From the NCBI RefSeq assembly GCF_031312595.1, contig NZ_CP133592.1:744001-808000 (forward strand): DNA of 64,000 nucleotides, in the 5' to 3' direction. The notes beneath the pieces are model-generated. The model ran no database searches, was not told the DNA's origin, and saw nothing but the letters and a program-made list of their open reading frames with translations. The DNA is from Methanolobus sediminis (lineage in GTDB: Archaea; Halobacteriota; Methanosarcinia; Methanosarcinales; Methanosarcinaceae). Of the stretch, positions 27,561 through 36,409 are shown piece by piece (positions within the stretch are counted from its first letter, which is position 1; each line of letters starts with the position of its first letter). The position numbers and the translations under genes were made by a program.

Positions 27561-28484
27561 TCACTCCTTGTGAACACGTGCGACTGGGTGCCAGTAGTCA
27601 TAGCCTTCGTGCTTATGCTGCCATACACCTTCAACCAGCCTGCGCTGTTCATCTCCGAGATCCTCTACCGGAATTGAATCATCAGATTCAGATGCCTCTT
27701 CTGCACAGGATTCTTCCTCAACTTCCTCAGCTGAAGCTTCTTCTGCGACTCCTGCTTCTGCAACCTCTTCGGCAACTTCCACTGTTTCCTCTTCGTCTGC
27801 AACCTCGCCTTCTGACTCCTTACCGACAAGTTCTGTGACATCAGCCTTTGCAACTTCTGGTGCAACTGCTTCTACAACCTCGTCAACAACATCGGCTCTG
27901 ATATCAAAAGCATCAGGAAGTACAACTCCTGGAGGAATGATCCTTACTTTACATCCAAGGGTTCCCAGCTTCTTGACAGCTACTGCGAATCCCTCATCAA
28001 CCATATCTTCAGCAGGTTTTCCAGCGTGCTTGATGTATCCGTCAACGAGTTTCTCAACCCTTGACCTTGCACCTGTCAACTTACCTGAAATAACTATCTC
28101 ACAGCCCAGTGCACCGGAGTTCATAATAGCCCTGAGGGTATTATGACCGGCTTTTCTGAAATACCAGCCTCTTTCAATGGAAGAAGCAAGGCGTGTTGCC
28201 ATCATCTGGGCATTGAGCTCTGGCTTTTTAACTTCCTGAGCATCGATCTGGGGGTTGTCCATATCGTACATTCTGTCGATATCGCGTGTAAGCTTACGGA
28301 TGACCTTACCAGCTTTACCAATGACCATGCCTGGCTTCTCAGCATATACAGTGATCTGGGTACCCATAGGAGTACGGTTGATCTCCATTCCACCGTAACC
28401 TGCTTTGCTGAGCTGTTTTGCGAAATATTCATTCATTGAAGCTTTTACATATCCTTCCTGAACGAATTTCTTCTCTATTGCCAT
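27561..28484 (-). CDS. rps3: 30S ribosomal protein uS3 with acidic C-terminal extension
   Basis: KH-domain protein at the mRNA entry. Residues 1-200 are ordinary archaeal uS3: [31 protein letters not shown] and the KH loop [20 protein letters not shown] near residues 48-67. The 307-residue product is about 80-90 residues longer than many archaeal versions because of a glutamate-rich, low-complexity stretch (about residues 215-272) ending in a conserved-looking tail [19 protein letters not shown]. Overlaps the rpl22 stop by one base (TAATG). Confidence 0.97.
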   Translation of the reverse strand: MAIEKKFVQEGYVKASMNEYFAKQLSKAGYGGMEINRTPMGTQITVYAEKPGMVIGKAGKVIRKLTRDIDRMYDMDNPQIDAQEVKKPELNAQMMATRLASSIERGWYFRKAGHNTLRAIMNSGALGCEIVISGKLTGARSRVEKLVDGYIKHAGKPAEDMVDEGFAVAVKKLGTLGCKVRIIPPGVVLPDAFDIRADVVDEVVEAVAPEVAKADVTELVGKESEGEVADEEETVEVAEEVAEAGVAEEASAEEVEEESCAEEASESDDSIPVEDLGDEQRRLVEGVWQHKHEGYDYWHPVARVHKE

Positions 28485-28939
28485 TAGCGCACCTCGTTCA
28501 AAATAATCTCAACGTTCACAGTATCTGTGTTACTTGGACTGCCACGTCCGCGTGCTCTTGGCCTCATACCATGGATCACACGTCCGCGTTTTGCAGCAGT
28601 ATGTACAATGTACATGTGCTCAGGGTCAAGTCCCTTATATTCAGCATTGCTCTTAGCATTTTCCAGAATCTTAAGGAATGCCTCAGCAACCTTTACAGGA
28701 TATCTGCCGTTTGCCATTGGACCTTTTCTGTGACCAGAACCATCACAGTGCCTCTTGAAAGGTACTGCCTGCTTCATAATCACTACATCTTCAAGGTACT
28801 TCTGGGCAACACTGGTACGCATGCCTTTGATCGCTTTACAGAGTTCACGTGACTTTTTCGGGGAGATGTGAAGCTCAGAACCCATTGCCTTTGAACTTAC
28901 AGCAGGGTCCATCTCAATTGAATATCCAATTCTTGCCAT
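28484..28939 (-). CDS. rpl22: 50S ribosomal protein uL22
   Basis: Tunnel-lining protein, 151 residues. [40 protein letters not shown] opens the archaeal form, [27 protein letters not shown] follows, and [33 protein letters not shown] contains the tunnel loop. Gap to rps19 is 10 bp. Confidence 0.98.
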   Translation of the reverse strand: MARIGYSIEMDPAVSSKAMGSELHISPKKSRELCKAIKGMRTSVAQKYLEDVVIMKQAVPFKRHCDGSGHRKGPMANGRYPVKVAEAFLKILENAKSNAEYKGLDPEHMYIVHTAAKRGRVIHGMRPRARGRGSPSNTDTVNVEIILNEVR

Positions 28940-28949
28940 TTATCTCACC

Positions 28950-29363
28950 TTACTTAAGTGGCACGAACTTGCTTGAACGGGTTGCTCCTACACCAGCGCT
29001 ACCGTGAGATACTCTTGAGCGAGTTGGTGCGAATTCTCCGAACCTGTGTCCGATCATTTCAGGCTGAATCTCAAATGCCACAAATGACTTGCCGTTGTAT
29101 ACTTCTACAGTCTTGCTGACCATATCAGGGAAGATGATAATGTCCCTGTAGTGAGTCCTCAAGTTGTCTTTACCGTCTTTTAGCTGCTGGACAAGACTCT
29201 TCCTGCCTTCAGTGTAGCCCCTCTTAAGAGTGCGGCGTTCACGTGCAGGAAGCATGCCGATAAACTCATCGACGTCCAGAGCCTGGAGTTCTGCTACCGT
29301 CTTTCCACGGTAGGTATATTCACCTTTTCGTTTTGGTAATCTTGATGATGATTTCTTTGCCAT
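28950..29363 (-). CDS. rps19: 30S ribosomal protein uS19
   Basis: Head protein of 137 residues. [32 protein letters not shown] is the archaeal N-terminal extension; [60 protein letters not shown] is the family core. It follows rpl2 by 14 bp. Confidence 0.98.
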   Translation of the reverse strand: MAKKSSSRLPKRKGEYTYRGKTVAELQALDVDEFIGMLPARERRTLKRGYTEGRKSLVQQLKDGKDNLRTHYRDIIIFPDMVSKTVEVYNGKSFVAFEIQPEMIGHRFGEFAPTRSRVSHGSAGVGATRSSKFVPLK

Positions 29364-29377
29364 GTATTAGCCTCCGG

Positions 29378-30091
29378 TTAACGCTTTCCGGTCCTGCGTG
29401 CTGCGATCTGACCTACCTTACGTCCAGGAGGTGCATTCCTTCCAACTGTTGTTGGCTTACCAGGGTGCTTGCGGTTACCTCCACCGAATGGGTGGTCAAT
29501 GGTATTCATAGCAACACCTGATACACGAGGATATTTTGCAGCTCTTGTCTTCATCTTGTGGTACTTCTTACCTGCCTTAAGGAATGGCCTGTCGACCCTT
29601 CCACCACCAGCAACAATACCGATTGTTGCACGGCATTTAGGATTTAACCACTTCATCTCACCTGATGGCATCTGAACAACAGTCTTTCCACGGTCGTGGG
29701 ACACAACTGTTGCATAAACACCTGATGCGCGTGCGAAGTGTCCGCCGTCATTTGGCTTGGACTCAATGTTACAGACGGGGATACCTTCCGGGATCTCTGC
29801 AAGAGGCAGGATGTTACCAGGTTTGATCTCAGCTGAAATTCCGCAGGCGATCTTCTCACCAATTGCTATACCTTCAGGAGCAAGGATCAGGCGCTCTTCA
29901 CCATTCTCGAAAGAAACTTTGACGATTGGTGCTGAACGAGCCGGATCGTGTGTAATCTCAATAACTGTACCGTACAATGTGTCTTCTTCATCGACACGTG
30001 GGTGTTTAAGTGCAGCTTTGTACTTGTGTGATGGAGCCCTGTATGTAGGAGTTCCGCGACCCCTGTTCTGTGATATGATTCTCTTTGTCAT
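29378..30091 (-). CDS. rpl2: 50S ribosomal protein uL2
   Basis: Peptidyl-transferase-centre protein, 237 residues. Opens [31 protein letters not shown], archaeal form; the catalytic-centre region is [32 protein letters not shown] near residues 190-222, with the conserved histidine of HPFGGG. In the order rpl23-rpl2-rps19. Confidence 0.98.
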   Translation of the reverse strand: MTKRIISQNRGRGTPTYRAPSHKYKAALKHPRVDEEDTLYGTVIEITHDPARSAPIVKVSFENGEERLILAPEGIAIGEKIACGISAEIKPGNILPLAEIPEGIPVCNIESKPNDGGHFARASGVYATVVSHDRGKTVVQMPSGEMKWLNPKCRATIGIVAGGGRVDRPFLKAGKKYHKMKTRAAKYPRVSGVAMNTIDHPFGGGNRKHPGKPTTVGRNAPPGRKVGQIAARRTGKR

Positions 30092-30102
30092 TTATGTCCA
30101 CC

Positions 30103-30351
30103 TCACATCAGGCCAATCCTGGTTGCGATCTCATGAGCAGCATCGACTCCTTCGAAAGTAACGACAGCTTTCTTAAGACCCTTCATTGTGCTCATTGTGC
30201 AGACAGATGTTACAGGGAATCCGTACATCTTCATTACATCGGCCTTGATCTGCTTCTTGTTTGCGCGGGAATCAACAATAAACTGGAGTTTGTTGTCTTC
30301 CAGCAACATCATTGCTTTTTCAGTAATAAACGGATATTTGATGACGCTCAT
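30103..30351 (-). CDS. rpl23: 50S ribosomal protein uL23
   Basis: Tunnel-exit protein, 82 residues, docking site for [46 protein letters not shown] matches the family throughout. It overlaps the rpl4 stop by 4 bases. Confidence 0.98.
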   Translation of the reverse strand: MSVIKYPFITEKAMMLLEDNKLQFIVDSRANKKQIKADVMKMYGFPVTSVCTMSTMKGLKKAVVTFEGVDAAHEIATRIGLM

Positions 30352-31109
30352 TCGAACATCCCTCCAAGTGAGGATATTGCAGATTCGGTCCAGACGGTCA
30401 GCCTGCCTGCGTGTGTACCCGGTGCAAGAACTTCAGCGTTCAATGAATCGACTGAAACTACATCCACACCTGCAAGGTTCTTTGCAGACTTCATGATTGG
30501 ACTGTCGCATGTTGCAACGATAAGAAGACTCTTCTTGTTCTTGAATCTCCTTCCTCTGAGCTTACCCTTTCCTGCACGAATGTTCCTTCCGTCCTTTGCA
30601 CGGAGTACATCATCGTAAAGACCTGCATTCTGGAGGAAGCTTACTACATCCTTGGTCTTTTCAACATTCTCAAGTTCATCTGCAGCTACAAGAGGGAGCT
30701 GAGCTTCGAACCTGTGACCACGTGCCTTTACAAGTTCTGCATCTGATGTTGCAGCAATTGCAGAGCGGATGGCCATACGTCTTTCCTTTTTGTTGACCTT
30801 TTCAGTTCTGTCAGCTTCTGGCTTTGGTGGGTGTGCCCTTCTACCGCCTACTGCCTGAGGAATTCTTGCTGCACGACTGCCATTTGCAATCCTTGGAAGC
30901 TGTGCTACACCTCTTCCTGAACCCCATGAGCGTGCAGAGGTATCCATACCGGAATACATCCTAGGACCATATGGCTGGTACCTGTTACCCTGAGCTGCAA
31001 GAACTGCTCTTTTAATAAGGTCTGGTCTGTATACTTCATCGAACACAACAGGAAGTTCTACTTCACCTTTTGTGTTTCCTGATAAATCTATAATATTTGC
31101 TGTAACCAT
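30348..31109 (-). CDS. rpl4: 50S ribosomal protein uL4
   Basis: 253-residue protein whose loop reaches the exit tunnel. Archaeal/eukaryote type: [56 protein letters not shown]. The basic loop [26 protein letters not shown] follows. It is coupled to rpl23 by a 4-bp overlap and lies 5 bp after rpl3. Confidence 0.98.
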   Translation of the reverse strand: MVTANIIDLSGNTKGEVELPVVFDEVYRPDLIKRAVLAAQGNRYQPYGPRMYSGMDTSARSWGSGRGVAQLPRIANGSRAARIPQAVGGRRAHPPKPEADRTEKVNKKERRMAIRSAIAATSDAELVKARGHRFEAQLPLVAADELENVEKTKDVVSFLQNAGLYDDVLRAKDGRNIRAGKGKLRGRRFKNKKSLLIVATCDSPIMKSAKNLAGVDVVSVDSLNAEVLAPGTHAGRLTVWTESAISSLGGMFE

Positions 31110-31114
31110 TCAGT

Positions 31115-32128
31115 TCACCCCTGCTTGGACTGTGTGCTTACGTGAACAATATCCGGTTCACCCATAGCAGGCACCTTTGACCTCATAGGATCTCTAAGTC
31201 TTACAAGTCTCTTTGAAGGACCTGGAATGCTACCCTTGATGAGGATGTATTCGCCACGAACAAGACCGTAGTTAAGGAAACCTCCAGCCGGAGTAATCTC
31301 TTCTCCATTTTCGCCTACCTTAAGAATACGCTTGTTGTATTCGGTCCTCTGGTGATAACCCATCTGACCCATCGCAGGTACCATCCATCTTACAATAGCA
31401 GGGCGGAAAGGACCGAGTGTACCTATCTGCCTGAGACTTCCCTGACGTGAGTGCTTGTTCTTCATCAGGTTGATACCCCATCTCTTAACAGGACCCTGAG
31501 TACCTTTACCGGTTGTAATAGCTGCTACGTCAACAAATGTACCTTCGTTGAATACATCAGTAATTTTGATTTCTGCACCAAGTACGGATTTTGCATACTC
31601 GAGCTTTGCCTTTACATCAGAACCGCTTACTGCCGTTTCCATGATATCTGCATTCTTCTTTGGAACACCAGTCAGCTTCTTTGGTAAAGTGTATGTGATG
31701 ACCTTAATGTCAGTAACCTTACCTTCATCAACCAAACTTTCGAGCTTACCAAGAGCCTCTTCAGTGTTTGACTCTTTAGGAAGTAAGATTGTCTTTCCAA
31801 GACTCTCATCAAGATCAGCTGCCCATGCTTCAGAAAGTGCTCTCTCACCATAAGTGGAACTTCCGTAAGCGCGAATTGCAGCGACACGAACAGCAGGAGT
31901 TTCTACAACAGTTACAGGAACTGAGATCTCCATACCTTCTGTGAGACTGTTCTTTGTGTCATCAATCATTACCACATGAGTCATACCAACTTTATAGCCT
32001 GCAAAGTCCTGGAGCTTTGATTCTCCAGCTGCCTCTGGCCATGAGTTAAACCTTGGTACGTGGCTTTTTGCTCTAACGCGTGGACTGAAAGCGAGTGAAC
32101 CTCGTTTTGGTCTATGTCCTTTTGCCAT
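31115..32128 (-). CDS. rpl3: 50S ribosomal protein uL3
   Basis: Early assembly protein of the large subunit, 337 residues. [32 protein letters not shown] is the archaeal N-terminus; GVKGTKGP-type core reads [53 protein letters not shown] near residues 207-260. First gene of the long r-protein operon that runs to rpl15, preceded by TTAGGAGAATAAT and a structured leader of about 200 nt. Confidence 0.98.
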   Translation of the reverse strand: MAKGHRPKRGSLAFSPRVRAKSHVPRFNSWPEAAGESKLQDFAGYKVGMTHVVMIDDTKNSLTEGMEISVPVTVVETPAVRVAAIRAYGSSTYGERALSEAWAADLDESLGKTILLPKESNTEEALGKLESLVDEGKVTDIKVITYTLPKKLTGVPKKNADIMETAVSGSDVKAKLEYAKSVLGAEIKITDVFNEGTFVDVAAITTGKGTQGPVKRWGINLMKNKHSRQGSLRQIGTLGPFRPAIVRWMVPAMGQMGYHQRTEYNKRILKVGENGEEITPAGGFLNYGLVRGEYILIKGSIPGPSKRLVRLRDPMRSKVPAMGEPDIVHVSTQSKQG

Positions 32129-32340
32129 TATTATTCTCCTAATTTACACATTTTCTTCTTCAGATCCATGCAATTTTGCATAGACCTATTTACGCGAGAA
32201 AGTCAGGCAGGAACCAGAGAAACAGGAAGAAGACTAGATAAGGCGGACTCCACGTATTCAACGATACGCATTCAACGCCTGACCTGTACAATATTCCAGT
32301 CATCACCGGACCTTCGTAGCCCAAAGGAACTACTGAGGGT
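32129..32340 (-). promoter_or_regulatory. Structured leader of the rpl3 operon
   Basis: Noncoding leader of about 200 nt. The minus strand contains a hairpin GACC..GTAG / CTAC..GGTC (32340-32308), a nested element with outer stem AGGCG / CGCCT (32280-32276 with 32245-32241) and inner stem CGTAT / ATACG (32268-32264 with 32257-32253), and a tight hairpin ATGCAA / TTGCAT (32181-32168). An alternative 7-bp pairing GTCAGGC / GCCTGAC (32283-32277 with 32208-32202) excludes the AGGCG/CGCCT stem. The layout resembles a two-state regulator of r-protein synthesis; the switching is inferred. Confidence 0.55.
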
Positions 32341-32351
32341 CATCTCGAAAA

Positions 32352-32360
32352 GATTTAAAC
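32352..32360 (-). promoter_or_regulatory. TATA box of the rpl3 operon
   Basis: Minus-strand GTTTAAATC, centred near 32357. The start is predicted near 32330, leaving a 200-nt leader before the rpl3 ATG at 32128. Confidence 0.55.
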
Positions 32361-32806
32361 ATCCCAGTATTTTAACACCTTGTGTGTAAGCGGGCATTCT
32401 TGAAGAGGCCCAATTTATACTTCATGTTAAATCCGACTTTTCGCACTGTAATCTTAATACATGCAGAATTACATATTCCTACGTAATCTACCGTAGCGCC
32501 ATTAAAGGAATATATTATATATAAAACCTTTGCAAGAACATAGAATAAAAATACAACGGCACATAGCTTATTGAGAGCATACTGCCCTTTTATTGAAAAC
32601 ATGCTTCTGATCGTATATCAACACTGCGTATGAACCACAAAACAGAATGAGTGACAAATTCAGAAAAAGAATAATTCAAATCATTTTACCTGATTAAATT
32701 ATCCGGAATGATTTACATGTATAAATTATTACATAAAATGTATCACATAAACAACATATACTACAAATCATCAAATACAATTGAAATAAAACCAGGAGTT
32801 AAAAAG
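32361..32806. other. AT-rich intergenic stretch between the rpl3 and galU promoters
   Basis: About 450 bp without a convincing gene. Short frames on both strands lack ribosome binding sites and family resemblance. A TATA-like sequence, TGTATAAATT near 32718-32727, probably serves galU, giving a leader of roughly 55 nt. I see no tRNA-like or repeat structure here. Confidence 0.5.
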
Positions 32807-33670
32807 GTGGAAGTAAAAAAAGCTGTGATACCTGTTGCAGGAATGGGAACGAGATTCCTGCCAGCCACAAAATCAATGCCAAAAGAAATGTTGCCAATTA
32901 TCGACATTCCCGTAATCCATTACGTCGTCGAAGAAGCTATTGCATCTGGTATTGATGATATTATATTCATCACAGGCAGGAGCAAGCGTTCTATTGAAGA
33001 TTATTTTGATGATTCCCCTGAACTTGAGAACCACCTTCGCCAGAAGAACAATGAAAAACTCCTGAAGATCGTACAGAACATATCTTCTATGGTAGATATA
33101 CACTATATCCGCCAGAAAGAACCTAAGGGACTTGGAGACGCAATCCTCACCGCCAAGAAGCATATAAACGAAGAACCATTTGCAGTTCTTCTTGGTGATG
33201 ATATAATAGTGAACAAAAAACCATGTACAAAACAGCTTATTGATAATTTCATTAAATATGGCAGATCAACTATTGCAGTGGAAGAGGTCCCTATGGAAAA
33301 AACCGGTAGTTACGGAATTATTAAAGGCCACCCATTGGATGATTCCCTCTATATCCTGGAAGACATCGTAGAAAAACCTTCACCAGAAGAAGCACCTTCA
33401 AATATAGGTGCAATCGGAAGGTACGTATTCACTCCTGAAATATTGGACTGCATCAAACAAACAGATATTGGCGTAGGTAATGAGATTCAGCTAACTGATG
33501 GAATTCGTCTTTTGAATGAAAAACAAAAAGTCTATGCTTACAAGTTCACGGGTAAGAGATATGACACAGGTGACAAAGTAGAATACGTAAAGGCGGTAAT
33601 TGACTTTGCTCTTAATAAAGAAGACATGAGAGAACAAATAAAAGAGCACATCTCAAACATTAACCTGTGA
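32807..33670 (+). CDS. galU: UTP--glucose-1-phosphate uridylyltransferase
   Basis: Makes UDP-glucose from UTP and glucose 1-phosphate for cell-surface glycans. Nucleotidyltransferase fold with PVAGMGTRFLPATKSMPKEMLPI near residues 9-31 (the nucleotide-binding loop), VVEEAIASGIDDIIFITGRSKRSIEDYFD near 38, LLGDDIIVN near 131 and NIGAIGRYVFTPEIL near 198. I start at the GTG at 32807, where AGGAG lies 8 nt upstream, giving 287 residues, the normal length; the 33 extra upstream codons are not conserved. A hairpin follows the stop directly. Confidence 0.95.
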   Translation: MEVKKAVIPVAGMGTRFLPATKSMPKEMLPIIDIPVIHYVVEEAIASGIDDIIFITGRSKRSIEDYFDDSPELENHLRQKNNEKLLKIVQNISSMVDIHYIRQKEPKGLGDAILTAKKHINEEPFAVLLGDDIIVNKKPCTKQLIDNFIKYGRSTIAVEEVPMEKTGSYGIIKGHPLDDSLYILEDIVEKPSPEEAPSNIGAIGRYVFTPEILDCIKQTDIGVGNEIQLTDGIRLLNEKQKVYAYKFTGKRYDTGDKVEYVKAVIDFALNKEDMREQIKEHISNINL

Positions 33671-33695
33671 TCTGTTTCAAGTTCTTGCAAACAGA
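33671..33695 (+). terminator. Hairpin directly after galU
   Basis: TCTGTTT / AAACAGA form a 7-bp stem that starts at the base after the galU stop, with inner CAAG / CTTG pairing. Position between convergent genes suggests transcript ending; there is no T tract. Confidence 0.45.
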
Positions 33696-33769
33696 TACCC
33701 AAGTTAATCTAACAGCAATCAAAAATCTCACAGTATAATATATAGGAACGTTAATTCATAATCTGAAAA

Positions 33770-34015
33770 TCATTGTGAACTTCGTTTAACAACTTTTCTT
33801 ACAGTCCTTCCTCTGAAATTCACACCACCAACAAGAAGGACACCGGGTTTGCGTTTGATGACATCAGAATAATCACCATCAAATGTTGCAATTATGCTTT
33901 TATTTGCAACAACATCAACACGGCCACCAATACTTACAAGAGCTTTAAGTATTCCTTCAATCTGGGAAGGAGTTGCATTATCTGCAACCCTTACAAGATG
34001 CGTTTCAACCGGCAT
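33770..34015 (-). CDS. Small protein with I9-propeptide-like pattern, PASTA cluster gene 4
   Basis: 81 residues, not a family I can name. The pattern is THLVRVADNATPSQIEGILKALVSIGGRVDV then NKSIIATFDGDYSDVIKRKPGVLLVGGVNF, giving a predicted beta-alpha-beta-beta-alpha-beta order that resembles subtilase propeptide/I9 domains, with the end reading PGVLLVGGV. No subtilase is nearby. Very basic C-terminus (RGRTVRKVVKR). It follows the coiled-coil/PASTA gene by 5 bp and is the last gene of the cluster. The fold guess is mine. Confidence 0.7.
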   Translation of the reverse strand: MPVETHLVRVADNATPSQIEGILKALVSIGGRVDVVANKSIIATFDGDYSDVIKRKPGVLLVGGVNFRGRTVRKVVKRSSQ

Positions 34016-34020
34016 TGCAT

Positions 34021-35091
34021 TTACTTCCGGGAAATTATTTTCCTGGTGGAGCTGATTCTTGTTGCTGTGCCGGATATTGCTTTAGCAGTGGACCTGGAAA
34101 TAGTCGGACTTGTAACGGTCTTTCCAGAAACTGCAGCAAACTCTATATTTGAACTTGCAACAACAAGATCTATGGCAGCTCCAATACCTGCATAACTGCC
34201 AGCTTCAACAGACTGACTTATAACGGTACCTGCCTTCAAGGAATTCACTTGCTCAGTCACATTACCAATGAACAGACCAATCTCCTCCAATAATTTCCTG
34301 GCAACTGCAAGAGTATTACCTGTCAAATCAGGAACCTCAACAGATGTAATCTTTGAAATTACAAGATCTACTGCATCACCGGACTTTGCAACCGAACTAG
34401 CGGAAGGTATCTGTGAAAGTACCGTACCCTGTGCAAGTTCACTGTCCTTTTCAATAAGTTCTCCCTTAACAAAACCTGCTTCTTTGATAGTAGCAAGGGC
34501 AGCATCAAGCTCCAGACCCACCACATTAGGTACATCTTCATAACTGGCAAATTCAGGACCCTTTGATGATGAACTGATAGTGAATTCAACCTCACTCAAG
34601 TTACTTGCAGGAATGATGTCATCAGCCTTAGGCAACTGGAAACGAAGATCGTTGCCACTCATAGCAATATTTGTCTTGAGTTTGATATTCATTGAACTTA
34701 CACTATAATTTACTCTTGAAGAACTGCTTTTAAGAGAGGATTCCATACTCTGAAGAGAATCACTGAATGCTTTAACCAGGTTTTCAGATGAAAGTTCTGG
34801 CCTGGTACGTGATATTTGTTCCAGTTTTTTCTCAATTTCCAGCTTCTCATTGATGATGTCCTTTACACGACTATCCAGTATGTTATATTCCTGCTTTAAA
34901 GCAAGATTTTCTTTCTGAAACTTTTCAAGTGCAGCTGTTTTAGATATAAGATCTTTATTGAGATTCTCAAAATCAGACTCAATAGCTGCAATACTTCTTT
35001 CAGCAAGAAGATAGCTATTTCTTTTTGATGCAGCAGTAGTTGCTTTGTTCAGGCTTTCAATATTCTTCCTAAGATCAGTAATATCAACCAT
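34021..35091 (-). CDS. Cytoplasmic coiled-coil protein with two PASTA domains
   Basis: 356 residues without signal peptide or membrane helix. Residues 1-95 form a predicted coiled coil (LRKNIESLNKATTAASKRNS, KDLISKTAALEKFQKENLAL, KDIINEKLEIEKKLEQISR). Residues about 100-185 are a beta-rich middle. Two PASTA-type repeats follow: VPNVVGLELDAALATIKEAG near 188-250 and VPDLTGNTLAVARKLLEEIG near 253-315, each ending in hydrophobic DLVIS/DLVVAS strands; then a basic serine/threonine/arginine tail. PASTA domains usually sit outside the cell on kinases or penicillin-binding proteins, so this context is unusual. Cotranscribed with the two paralogous genes upstream. Function unknown. Confidence 0.8.
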   Translation of the reverse strand: MVDITDLRKNIESLNKATTAASKRNSYLLAERSIAAIESDFENLNKDLISKTAALEKFQKENLALKQEYNILDSRVKDIINEKLEIEKKLEQISRTRPELSSENLVKAFSDSLQSMESSLKSSSSRVNYSVSSMNIKLKTNIAMSGNDLRFQLPKADDIIPASNLSEVEFTISSSSKGPEFASYEDVPNVVGLELDAALATIKEAGFVKGELIEKDSELAQGTVLSQIPSASSVAKSGDAVDLVISKITSVEVPDLTGNTLAVARKLLEEIGLFIGNVTEQVNSLKAGTVISQSVEAGSYAGIGAAIDLVVASSNIEFAAVSGKTVTSPTISRSTAKAISGTATRISSTRKIISRK

Positions 35092-35106
35092 TCCACCCTC
35101 CTGCCC

Positions 35107-35535
35107 TCATTCTTCCGTTACACGGTAAGATGGTGGTACTGATACGATCTTAGCCTTCAGAACACTTGAACCTTCTACATCATATGAATTGAGCGATTTA
35201 TAAGATGCATTTAATGGTGCTGCATTCAGAATCCGTTTGTATCCACGAACACGGCCTTTGGAATCTTTTTCTTCCTCATATGACATTGAAAGGGTCATTT
35301 TGAGTTCAATATCCACTTCCGGAATATGATACCATGTAGCCTCCAGATTATACTCCTTGAGTACTTCATCACTTGAAAGCTCTATCTGAGTATCAATTGA
35401 ATTGCGGTCAAGTGATCTCTGAGTCTGGGCAATTGACTTACCCATTTCACCAAGGATTGTTGAAAGCGGGCTTATAAGGACCTCTTCGATATTCACGTTA
35501 CTACCGGATGGCAATATACTACCTCCTTCGATCAT
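35107..35535 (-). CDS. Conserved hypothetical protein B of PASTA cluster (paralogue of neighbour)
   Basis: 142 residues, no recognised domain name with confidence; the layout recalls DUF2589-type proteins. Helical N-terminus (PLSTILGEMGKSIAQTQRSL, near residues 23-42), a DRNSIDTQI segment, then beta-rich DIELKMTLSMSYEEEKDSKG and the C-terminal VLKAKIVSVPPSYRV. The order and several positions match the upstream gene (PFGDMIKEMAFAIAEGQTAL; EVKMTISMKREYSTEK; TTLKPVPPPERAV), so the two are diverged duplicates. Ends 15 bp before the PASTA gene. The start is the ATG at 35535 after CGAAGGAGG, which lies within range. Confidence 0.75.
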   Translation of the reverse strand: MIEGGSILPSGSNVNIEEVLISPLSTILGEMGKSIAQTQRSLDRNSIDTQIELSSDEVLKEYNLEATWYHIPEVDIELKMTLSMSYEEEKDSKGRVRGYKRILNAAPLNASYKSLNSYDVEGSSVLKAKIVSVPPSYRVTEE

Positions 35536-35586
35536 CGTAAAAATAAATGACCAATGCAGATTGTAACTGCATTGATACTGCCCTCA

Positions 35587-36195
35587 TTACTCAGTAGCCT
35601 CTTTCACACGGACCGTAGGAACAGCTCTTTCAGGAGGTGGTACTGGCTTGAGAGTGGTCCTCAGAAGACTGGTGCCTGATTCATTGAAAGTATACTTGGA
35701 CTTGTATGTTGCATCATAAGTTGATGTATATGCAACATTGGTGGTATTCTCAGCACTTACCTTAGCCTTACCGAAAAGGAGACCCGCAAGGCCACCAGAC
35801 TGGTAGCTACCTTTTATCTTCGATTCATTGGTGAACTTGAATTCTCTGCCATATTTCTTTTCTGTAGAATACTCCCTTTTCATTGAGATTGTCATCTTTA
35901 CCTCAATGATGGATTCGGTGAATTCATAGAAACGTGGCTCCAGACCATATGTCAACAGTGACATTGGTTGATCGTTTGTGACCACATTGGTTGCAGTAAC
36001 GTTATTATCCGCATCCACTGTTTCCTCTATATAGAGAATTACACTCCCAGCTTCTAATTCTGTCTCTGCAAGAGCCTGTGCAACATTGATAGAGTTCATA
36101 TCAAGTGCAGTCTGCCCTTCTGCAATGGCAAAGGCCATCTCTTTTATCATATCCCCAAATGGGACATCTAACAATTTTTGTCCAACTGATGCCAT
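35587..36195 (-). CDS. Conserved hypothetical protein A of PASTA cluster
   Basis: 202 residues starting MASVGQKLLDVPFGDMIKEM, with an AIAEGQTALDMNSINVAQAL helix, then SVILYIEETVDADNNVT, EVKMTISMKREYSTEKKYGREF and a C-terminus TSLLRTTLKPVPPPERAVPTV. Resembles the DUF2589 layout, unproven. The ATG at 36195 has an ideal TGGAGGG site, so the 14 extra in-frame codons upstream are excluded. A central segment, GSYQSGGLAGLLFGKAKVSAENT, is absent from the downstream paralogue. First gene of the cluster, with a TATA-like promoter at about 36237-36246. Function unknown. Confidence 0.8.
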   Translation of the reverse strand: MASVGQKLLDVPFGDMIKEMAFAIAEGQTALDMNSINVAQALAETELEAGSVILYIEETVDADNNVTATNVVTNDQPMSLLTYGLEPRFYEFTESIIEVKMTISMKREYSTEKKYGREFKFTNESKIKGSYQSGGLAGLLFGKAKVSAENTTNVAYTSTYDATYKSKYTFNESGTSLLRTTLKPVPPPERAVPTVRVKEATE

Positions 36196-36236
36196 ATTAA
36201 CCCTCCAAATTTTTAGGTATAATATAATATGGCACA

Positions 36237-36246
36237 TTATAATTTA
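36237..36246 (-). promoter_or_regulatory. TATA box of the PASTA cluster
   Basis: Minus-strand CTTTTAAATTATAATG, TATA element at 36246-36237. Start predicted near 36216, so the leader is about 20 nt and includes the GGAGGG site. Confidence 0.5.
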
Positions 36247-36409
36247 AAAGACTTTTGTAAAAGTAACTGTGAAAATATAAAATTACTGTGAATTGAACTT
36301 GTACACAACCAAAGTAGCATATGACAAAACAAAGAAAAAGTAAATTTTTGCACAAGATGCACAATTATAACAACATTATTGATGGAAAATAGAGGGAATG
36401 GAGAACAAA

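Noticed and set aside
27660-27830. The acidic stretch of uS3 as a repeat or mobile insertion
   Set aside because: It is in frame and compositional, with no target-site duplication or repeat unit.
32290-32340. GTGATGA in the rpl3 leader, like a box C
   Set aside because: No CTGA box at the proper distance; the sequence is better explained as part of the structured leader.
32372-32602. 76-residue minus-strand reading frame with a hydrophobic stretch
   Set aside because: Overlaps the rpl3 promoter, no ribosome binding site, AT-rich noise composition.
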